Shown here one piece after another: positions 6,629 through 10,521 of a stretch of DNA of 10,521 bases; within the stretch, counting starts at the first letter, position 1, and every line of letters begins with the position of its first letter. The notes below the pieces were generated by a model. That model ran no database searches and was not told the DNA's origin. It saw only the letters and a list, made by a program, of their open reading frames with translations. Source of the stretch: Betaproteobacteria bacterium (GTDB lineage: Bacteria > Pseudomonadota > Gammaproteobacteria > Burkholderiales > SG8-39); assembly GCA_012274205.1 (NCBI GenBank), contig JAAOZY010000337.1:1-10521 (forward strand), written 5' to 3'. The translations under genes were made by a program, and so were the position numbers.

Positions 6629-8002
6629 TTACTTCAGTTTCATGCTGTAAGCGATGCCGAGGGAATTTTCATACATTTGGATCTTGTCGGTCGCGTTGTC
6701 GCCCAGCCATTGGTTGAACAGGCTCGGGCCCGAAACGGAGTTCTTGAACGCATGCATATAGGCCATGGTCAGCTCCGATTCCTTGTTCAGGTTGTAGGTA
6801 AATCCGGCGGTCACGTGATCCTTGACCACACCGGGCGCAAGCATGTTGAAAGTCACGTCGCGGCTCTGGATCGGGTTGTCGGTGTGGTTGTAACCTGCGC
6901 GCAGGATCAGGTTCGGGTTGTATTGGTATTCAGCACCGAGCTTGAACACGTTGACGCTGTCCCAGCCAAAGCCGCGGCAGGAATCGCAGCCGAGCGTACC
7001 GCCGATGGTCAGGCCACCGTTGGTGCTCGGATTGGTGATCGATTTGATGCCGCCGTAGCTGATGCGCTCGTAATCGGCGGCGATGGTCCATTTCGGCGAC
7101 GCCTTCACGGCGATACCGAGGCTGAAGCTTTCCGGGATGTCGAAATAGCCCTGTCCTGCGAACAAGTCCTTGTACTTGTCGAACTTGGCCATCGACACCT
7201 TGCTGGTGTAGGCGGCGCCCAGGGTCACGGTATCCGTAACCTTGCCCATCCAGCCGAGCTTGAGGCCATAGCCCCAGGTCGAATCGTTGCCGCGGTTGGT
7301 CAGGTTGTTGCCCGACGCGTATGGCGTGCCCAGCACGCCGCCGGGCGTGGTGTACGAATAGAAGGCGCTCAGGCCCTCGGCCTTGAAGGTCTGGCGCGCG
7401 ACCAGCAGCGATATGCCCAGAGAATTGTCCTTGTTGATCTTCTTGGCGAAGGTCGGCGCAATGATCAGCTGCTCCAGGTTCATGCCCAGCTTGCCTGAAC
7501 CGCAAAGCAGGTTATACGGACCCGCCTCGCCCGACGCCTGGTTGAACTGGCCCGCGCCGGTGCCGCAGGCGTTGACGCCGCCGCCGGCAATCTGCCCGCC
7601 GTTGAAATCGGTGTTCATGCCGCCGTTGCCGTAGATGCTGACCCCGACCGCCATGTCCCAGCCCAGCATTTTGCTGTAGCCGATCTCCGGAATCGCGAAC
7701 AGGTTGCTGCCGCTGTCAACCGCGCCGTCCATGCCGGTGCCGAAGCCCGAGCTGCCGGTGCGCTCGATGCTGCGCTTCGGGCTGAACAGGTCCACCCCGA
7801 TGTCGAAGCGGTTGCCGACCCATACCATGCTCGCCGGATTGTTCGCGCCGCCGAAGGCGTCATCCGCCATGGCAATCGACGCGCCGCCCATGCCCTTGGC
7901 TTTCATGCCGTAGCCGTGCGGAAAATATCCGTCTGTTGCGAGCGCGATGGACGGTAGCGCAAACACCGCCACTAGCGCGGATGCCAGTACTGTGCGTTTC
8001 AT
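6629..8002 (-). CDS. OmpP1/FadL-family outer-membrane transport protein
   Basis: Predicted outer-membrane beta barrel of 457 residues, similar in size to FadL-type channels, which pass hydrophobic substrates (long-chain fatty acids in E. coli, aromatic hydrocarbons in TodX/XylN). It has a clear Sec signal peptide (MKRTVLASAL..., cleavage after A22). The mature start (GYGMKAKGMGGASIAMADDA, then NNPASM) matches the family N-terminal hatch signature with GMGGA and NPA. Alternating beta-strand patterns fill the rest. It carries four cysteines, C146, C167, C339 and C342, the last two as CDSC, which is unusual for a barrel. The final residue is Lys (YSMKLK), not the usual aromatic recognised by the BAM machinery. 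GAAAGGGG precedes the ATG by six bases. It lies between dsrE2 and the 303-residue gene; the substrate is unknown, so I give no gene symbol. Confidence 0.93.
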   Translation of the reverse strand: MKRTVLASALVAVFALPSIALATDGYFPHGYGMKAKGMGGASIAMADDAFGGANNPASMVWVGNRFDIGVDLFSPKRSIERTGSSGFGTGMDGAVDSGSNLFAIPEIGYSKMLGWDMAVGVSIYGNGGMNTDFNGGQIAGGGVNACGTGAGQFNQASGEAGPYNLLCGSGKLGMNLEQLIIAPTFAKKINKDNSLGISLLVARQTFKAEGLSAFYSYTTPGGVLGTPYASGNNLTNRGNDSTWGYGLKLGWMGKVTDTVTLGAAYTSKVSMAKFDKYKDLFAGQGYFDIPESFSLGIAVKASPKWTIAADYERISYGGIKSITNPSTNGGLTIGGTLGCDSCRGFGWDSVNVFKLGAEYQYNPNLILRAGYNHTDNPIQSRDVTFNMLAPGVVKDHVTAGFTYNLNKESELTMAYMHAFKNSVSGPSLFNQWLGDNATDKIQMYENSLGIAYSMKLK

Positions 8003-8029
8003 TTCAATCCCCTTTCTCTTGGAATAATC

Positions 8030-8062
8030 GTAACGAGCGTGGTAACGAGCGTGTACAACGAG
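8030..8062 (-). repeat. tandem 12-bp repeats upstream of the FadL-type gene
   Basis: GTAACGAGCGTG occurs twice head to tail (8030-8041 and 8042-8053), followed by a partial third copy that shares AACGAG (8057-8062). On the minus strand this gives CTCGTT three times at 12- and 13-base steps, 28-61 bases before the barrel start codon. Spacing near one helical turn suggests binding sites for a regulator on one DNA face, or a recent slippage duplication. No strong -10/-35 pair is obvious around it. Confidence 0.6.
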
Positions 8063-8114
8063 TCTGGTACCGGTCCGGAGGCTCTCCCTGCCCCGCGGAT
8101 CTTATTGGTATTTT

Positions 8115-8732
8115 CTAGATGAACAGCGTGACGTCGGCTTCCTGCGCCATCGGCAGGAACGAGGCGGCGCCGCAGTATTCCTTCACCTCCGGGATGAAAT
8201 CTTCGTGGGTAAAACCGAACAGGTCGACCGTCATCTGGCAGCCGATCATGTTCACGCCGGCCTCCAGGCACAGCGAGCGCAATTCGGAAATGTCAGCCAC
8301 GCCATTGTTCTTGATCGTTTGCTGCATCAGCGTGGTGGCGAAGGATTCGAATCCGGGGATGCCGGCCTGCACCAGATTGGGAATGTTCCAGTTGATACCT
8401 TTGAACCAGTCCGGACCGAAGGGCATTTTCATCGGCATGCCGGGATTGCCCAGCGGGCTGATCTTGAGGCCCGAAATGTCTTTGCGCAGCAGCTGCAGGC
8501 CATAGAAGGTACAGAATATCGACACGTTCCAGCCGAGGGCGGCTGCGGTCGATGCGAGGATGAAAGGCGGATAGGCCCAGTCCAGCGTTCCCTTGGTTGC
8601 GATGATGGTCATTGAAGGCGTCTTGTTCGCCTTCATCTCGGCCATCTTTTCCTCGATTTTCTGCGGCAGGATTTCGTCCAGCCGCTGGCGGACGATCTGC
8701 TCTATCAGTGCAACGTCAGGTGTGGCACCCAT
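8115..8732 (-). CDS. dsrE2: DsrE2-type sulfurtransferase-like protein (DsrE/DsrF/DrsH-like family)
   Basis: DsrE-family proteins carry persulfide sulfur on a conserved cysteine and exchange it with TusA; DsrE2/DsrE3 forms accompany tusA in many sulfur oxidisers. This one is 205 residues, longer than classical DsrE. A charged N-terminal helix (about 8-36, QRLDEILPQKIEEKMAEM) comes before the fold. The fold begins at MTIIATKGTLDWAYP and continues through a hydrophobic helix, FILASTAAALGWNVSIF. Four cysteines are present: C74 (SIFCTFYG), C155, C165 in the family motif GCQMTVDLFGF, and C187. C165 is the most likely sulfur-accepting residue by family pattern. No signal peptide is present, so it should act in the cytoplasm, though the hydrophobic stretch may promote membrane contact. 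GGAGGAA stands five bases before ATG 8732. tusA lies 239 bases upstream on the same strand. The family is secure; the exact subtype and role (sulfur oxidation or tRNA/cofactor thiolation) are inferred. Confidence 0.88.
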   Translation of the reverse strand: MGATPDVALIEQIVRQRLDEILPQKIEEKMAEMKANKTPSMTIIATKGTLDWAYPPFILASTAAALGWNVSIFCTFYGLQLLRKDISGLKISPLGNPGMPMKMPFGPDWFKGINWNIPNLVQAGIPGFESFATTLMQQTIKNNGVADISELRSLCLEAGVNMIGCQMTVDLFGFTHEDFIPEVKEYCGAASFLPMAQEADVTLFI

Positions 8733-8971
8733 AATTTCCTCCGGTTCGTGTCCCAGTATACGCTAGGGTATTTTTTTTACTAGTACCATCATGCACCAAG
8801 GCACCAGCGGTATTCCATCCGAATTATCTAATTACTCAATAGCTTTGCCTAATAGCCCAGCGTCTCGTCAGGATTCCCGACGATTTCGCCGGCCGGACGC
8901 TGCATCACCCTCGATGAACCGCTGCACGGCACAGCCAAGCCGCGCAGCGCAATCCGCGAAATGCGGACCGC
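8733..8971. other. intergenic region between tusA and dsrE2 with an AT-rich core
   Basis: These 239 bases hold no convincing gene. The half nearest dsrE2 (about 8755-8855) is markedly AT-richer than anything else in the window and contains the candidate dsrE2 -10, an A/T-tract and a TGGTGC direct repeat (+ strand 8800-8813 as GCACCAAGGCACCA). The half nearest tusA is GC-rich with a small hairpin (8953-8967, TCCGC/GCGGA). It also contains an open minus-strand frame without a proper start, described in the findings. Confidence 0.5.
8755..8760 (-). promoter_or_regulatory. candidate dsrE2 promoter -10 element
   Basis: On the minus strand TATACT (five of six consensus bases) lies 22 bases before the dsrE2 ATG. 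Just upstream is an eight-base A-tract (+ strand T at 8771-8778). No good -35 hexamer sits at 17 bases. A start near 8748 would give a very short leader just containing the ribosome binding site. Confidence 0.4.
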
Positions 8972-9199
8972 CTACTTCCGCTTCAGGAAGAACATAAATT
9001 CGTTGTTGGCTTCGTTCTGCGACAGCAGCTCGTTGCCGGTCTGCTTGCAGAATGCCTGAAAGTCCTTGACCGAGCCCACGTCGGTGGAAACGATGCGCAG
9101 CACCTGCCCGCTCTGCATGTCGGTCAGCGCTTTTTTCGCGCGCAATATGGGCAACGGGCAGTTCAGGCCGCGCGCATCCAGATCCTTGTCGAAATTCAT
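8972..9199 (-). CDS. tusA: TusA-family sulfur carrier protein
   Basis: Small cytoplasmic sulfur relay protein: it accepts a persulfide on a conserved cysteine and passes it to partners such as DsrE-family proteins, rhodaneses, TusBCD or Hdr-like systems. The 75-residue product has the family layout: a first strand into DARGLNCPLPIL with the CPxP signature (C14-P15-L16-P17), helix AKKALTDM, strands GQVLRIVSTDVGS, and a second helix with C51 (FCKQTG), often conserved in the family. It ends FMFFLKRK. AAGGAG (+ strand 9209-9214) lies nine bases before ATG 9199. It is the first gene of the minus-strand cluster and is followed by a DsrE2-type gene, the usual genomic partner in sulfur-oxidising bacteria. 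Whether it serves tRNA 2-thiolation, molybdenum cofactor formation or dissimilatory sulfur metabolism cannot be told from sequence; the dsrE2 neighbour favours the last. Confidence 0.95.
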   Translation of the reverse strand: MNFDKDLDARGLNCPLPILRAKKALTDMQSGQVLRIVSTDVGSVKDFQAFCKQTGNELLSQNEANNEFMFFLKRK

Positions 9200-9243
9200 G
9201 GTCGCTTTCTCCTTGTAAACGGTGGGTCCTGCGCAATTCTGCC

Positions 9244-9249
9244 ATTGTA
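9244..9249 (-). promoter_or_regulatory. candidate tusA promoter -10 element
   Basis: Minus-strand TACAAT (five of six consensus bases) lies 44 bases before the tusA ATG, predicting a start near 9237 and a leader of about 38 bases. The expected -35 position (GTGCCG) is poor and lies within a palindrome (9258-9277), which suits a regulated promoter. Confidence 0.4.
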
Positions 9250-9257
9250 ACCAAGAC

Positions 9258-9277
9258 GGGGCGCGTCGGCACGCCCC
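9258..9277. promoter_or_regulatory. 20-bp imperfect palindrome in the divergent intergenic region
   Basis: GGGGCGCG (9258-9265) and CACGCCCC (9270-9277) are inverted repeats with one mismatch around TCGG. The site overlaps the -35 position of the candidate tusA promoter and lies about 50 bases before the candidate kinase promoter. It could be an operator for either gene. High GC makes chance palindromes common, so confidence is limited. Confidence 0.35.
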
Positions 9278-9328
9278 TTGTGAGAACCGGTTTCAGGCGG
9301 TCGCTGCGCCGGCGAGCGCCCCCCGCCG

Positions 9329-9337
9329 TGGTAGTAT
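9329..9337 (+). promoter_or_regulatory. candidate extended -10 promoter for the histidine kinase
   Basis: TGGTAGTAT reads as an extended -10 element (TGn followed by TAGTAT, five of six consensus bases), which can work without a strong -35 box; none is visible. The transcript would start near 9344, right at a purine-rich AGAGGAGGAGA stretch, about 53 bases before the kinase ATG. Confidence 0.35.
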
Positions 9338-9358
9338 TTCTCCAGAGGAGGAGACGGC

Positions 9359-9380
9359 GCCGGCGGGCAATGCCGCCGGC
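9359..9380 (+). other. GC hairpin before the kinase start
   Basis: GCCGGCGG (9359-9366) and CCGCCGGC (9373-9380) form a perfect 8-bp stem around a 6-base loop. It lies between the strong Shine-Dalgarno-like AGGAGGAG (9346-9353) and the chosen kinase ATG, which has its own weaker GGAG (9387-9390). The structure could influence start choice or initiation rate. Confidence 0.45.
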
Positions 9381-9396
9381 ATCAATGGAGCACGCC

Positions 9397-10521
9397 ATGA
9401 ACGAACCGGGCATACGCTTGCCGCAGGCCGGCGGCCCTGCACACGAAACCGATTTGCAGGCCCTGCGTGCGCTATCCGAGCTCACCAGCGTGCTCGCCCA
9501 GGGGCACGACCCCGAGAAGCTGCTCGAGCGCTCTCTCGGGACCATGATCCGGCTGGCCGGCGCTCAGGCGGGCGTGGTGCGCGTGGTGACCAGCGACGGC
9601 ACCCACATGCGGCTCGTCGCTGCGCACGGCCTGCCGGCCGATTTGGTGGCGCAGGAACAGCTGGTACCCATGGACTGCGGCATCTGCGGCGCCGCTGTAG
9701 GTGACGACGCCGTGCGCCAGAGTTTCGAATTGCAGCACTGCGTGGCGCAGACCGGCTCGGATTATTTCCGCCAGCTCGGCACCACCCTGGTGGTCCCTCT
9801 GAGCCATGTCGGCCGGGTGCTGGGCGCGTACGCGCTGTTTTTTGCCGAGAAGCGCGACACCCCGGAGGAACTCGGGCTGCTGTTCCGATCGATCAGCGAG
9901 CACCTAGGCATGGCGCTGGAAAACGCGCGCCTGCTGCGCGAGAACATGCGCATGACACTGATGAGCGAACGCCAGCTGATCGCCAACGAAGTGCACGACT
10001 CGCTCGCCCAGACCATGGCATACATGAAGATCCGGCTCGCCATGATGCAGGAAGCGCTCGACGCGAGCGAGCAGCCGCGCGCCCTCAAACACGCCGGCGA
10101 AGTGCAGCAGGCGCTGGACGGCGCTTATGCCGACCTGCGCGAACTCCTGTCGCAGTTCCGCAATCGCATGGATCCGCTCGGATTGGTGCATGCGCTGGGG
10201 GAACTCAGGACACGGTTCCACGACCGCACCGGCATCGAGCTCACCCTGGACAACCGCACCACGGACATCGATCTGAGTGTGGAAGAGGAAGGCCAGGTAT
10301 TCCACATCATGCAGGAAGCGCTCGCGAACGTGGCGCGCCACTCCGGCGCCAAGCACGCCCGCCTCAGCATGGAGCTCGCCAGTGGCGAGTACCGATTCGC
10401 GGTGGAAGACGACGGCCTCGGTTTTTACGCATTCGGCCAGCGCCTGGGCGGCGCCGAGCAGCATTCGCATCTGCGCCATCACCTCGGCGTCAATATCATG
10501 CGCGAGCGCGCGCAGCGCCTG
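9397..10521 (+). CDS. NarX-like soluble sensor histidine kinase (partial, 3' end beyond window)
   Basis: Two-component sensor kinase of the NarX/NreB (HisKA_3) class; 375 residues are visible and the window ends inside the ATP-binding domain. No membrane segment is present, so it should be cytosolic. Order: a short N-terminal tail; a GAF-type sensor domain (about 39-178) with cysteines C94 and C97 (DCGICG) and C115 (LQHC); a linker helix; the dimerisation/phospho-acceptor domain with H200 in ANEVHDSLAQ; an N-box N311 (EALANVARHSGA); and a G-box DDGLGF (338-343). The tail GVNIMRERAQRL matches E. coli NarX GLNIMRERAERL closely. E. coli NarX senses nitrate/nitrite with a periplasmic domain that is missing here, so the signal differs. 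In-frame ATGs at 9370 and 9385 are alternative starts; 9397 has GGAG at a 6-base spacing. It is divergent from tusA. A NarL-type regulator is expected downstream but not visible. Confidence 0.92.
   Translation, partial: MNEPGIRLPQAGGPAHETDLQALRALSELTSVLAQGHDPEKLLERSLGTMIRLAGAQAGVVRVVTSDGTHMRLVAAHGLPADLVAQEQLVPMDCGICGAAVGDDAVRQSFELQHCVAQTGSDYFRQLGTTLVVPLSHVGRVLGAYALFFAEKRDTPEELGLLFRSISEHLGMALENARLLRENMRMTLMSERQLIANEVHDSLAQTMAYMKIRLAMMQEALDASEQPRALKHAGEVQQALDGAYADLRELLSQFRNRMDPLGLVHALGELRTRFHDRTGIELTLDNRTTDIDLSVEEEGQVFHIMQEALANVARHSGAKHARLSMELASGEYRFAVEDDGLGFYAFGQRLGGAEQHSHLRHHLGVNIMRERAQRL

Noticed and set aside
6560..7498. 312-codon plus-strand frame opposite the FadL-type gene
   Set aside because: It starts within the terminator and is antisense to a gene with a clear signal peptide and barrel signature.
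8771..8778. Run of eight T on the plus strand as an intrinsic terminator
   Set aside because: No plus-strand gene ends upstream and no GC hairpin precedes the T-run. On the minus strand it is an A-tract before dsrE2.
1..10521. Mobile elements, CRISPR arrays, tRNA genes or phage genes
   Set aside because: No transposase, spaced repeat array, tRNA-like fold or integrase frame was seen on either strand; the only tandem repeat is the short one at 8030-8062.

Overview
The window is about 10.5 kb of GC-rich, gene-dense chromosome. It most likely comes from a betaproteobacterium, possibly a sulfur-handling lineage near Nitrosomonadales or Rhodocyclales. The evidence is the pepA-holC-valS gene order, the ValS N-terminus (MELAKSFEP) that I recall from betaproteobacteria, and the protein families in the second half. 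No rRNA, tRNA, CRISPR array, insertion sequence or phage gene is visible, and every stretch without a gene is shorter than 300 bases.

Left half (1-5566, all + strand): a housekeeping block. It runs pepA (leucyl aminopeptidase, TTG start), holC (DNA polymerase III chi subunit), a small helical protein of unknown function, then valS (valyl-tRNA synthetase). HolC interacts with ValS-linked loci only by gene order; no functional link is implied. valS appears to have its own promoter (TATAAT at 2700-2705) and a leader able to fold into a long hairpin. A possible 14-codon minicistron sits between pepA and holC and overlaps the holC start as ATGA.

Right half (5610-9199, all - strand, read right to left): tusA (sulfur carrier), a DsrE2-type sulfurtransferase-like protein, an OmpP1/FadL-family outer-membrane barrel, and an exported 303-residue protein with a DUF302-like N-terminal half. 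TusA and DsrE-family proteins pass persulfide sulfur between cysteines in the cytoplasm. The other two are predicted to be exported to the outer membrane and periplasm. The genes are separated by 107-239 bases, with a clear intrinsic terminator after the barrel gene and likely separate promoters before tusA and dsrE2, so this is a gene cluster rather than one tight operon.

Right edge (9397-10521, + strand, cut by the window end): a soluble NarX-like histidine kinase with a GAF-type sensor domain carrying a Cys-x2-Cys...Cys cluster. It is divergent from tusA across a 197-bp region containing a palindrome and candidate promoters for both directions. The most interesting hypothesis is that this kinase senses redox, sulfur or nitrogen-oxide state and, through a response regulator beyond the window, controls the sulfur-transfer/outer-membrane cluster. 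That link is inference from position only.
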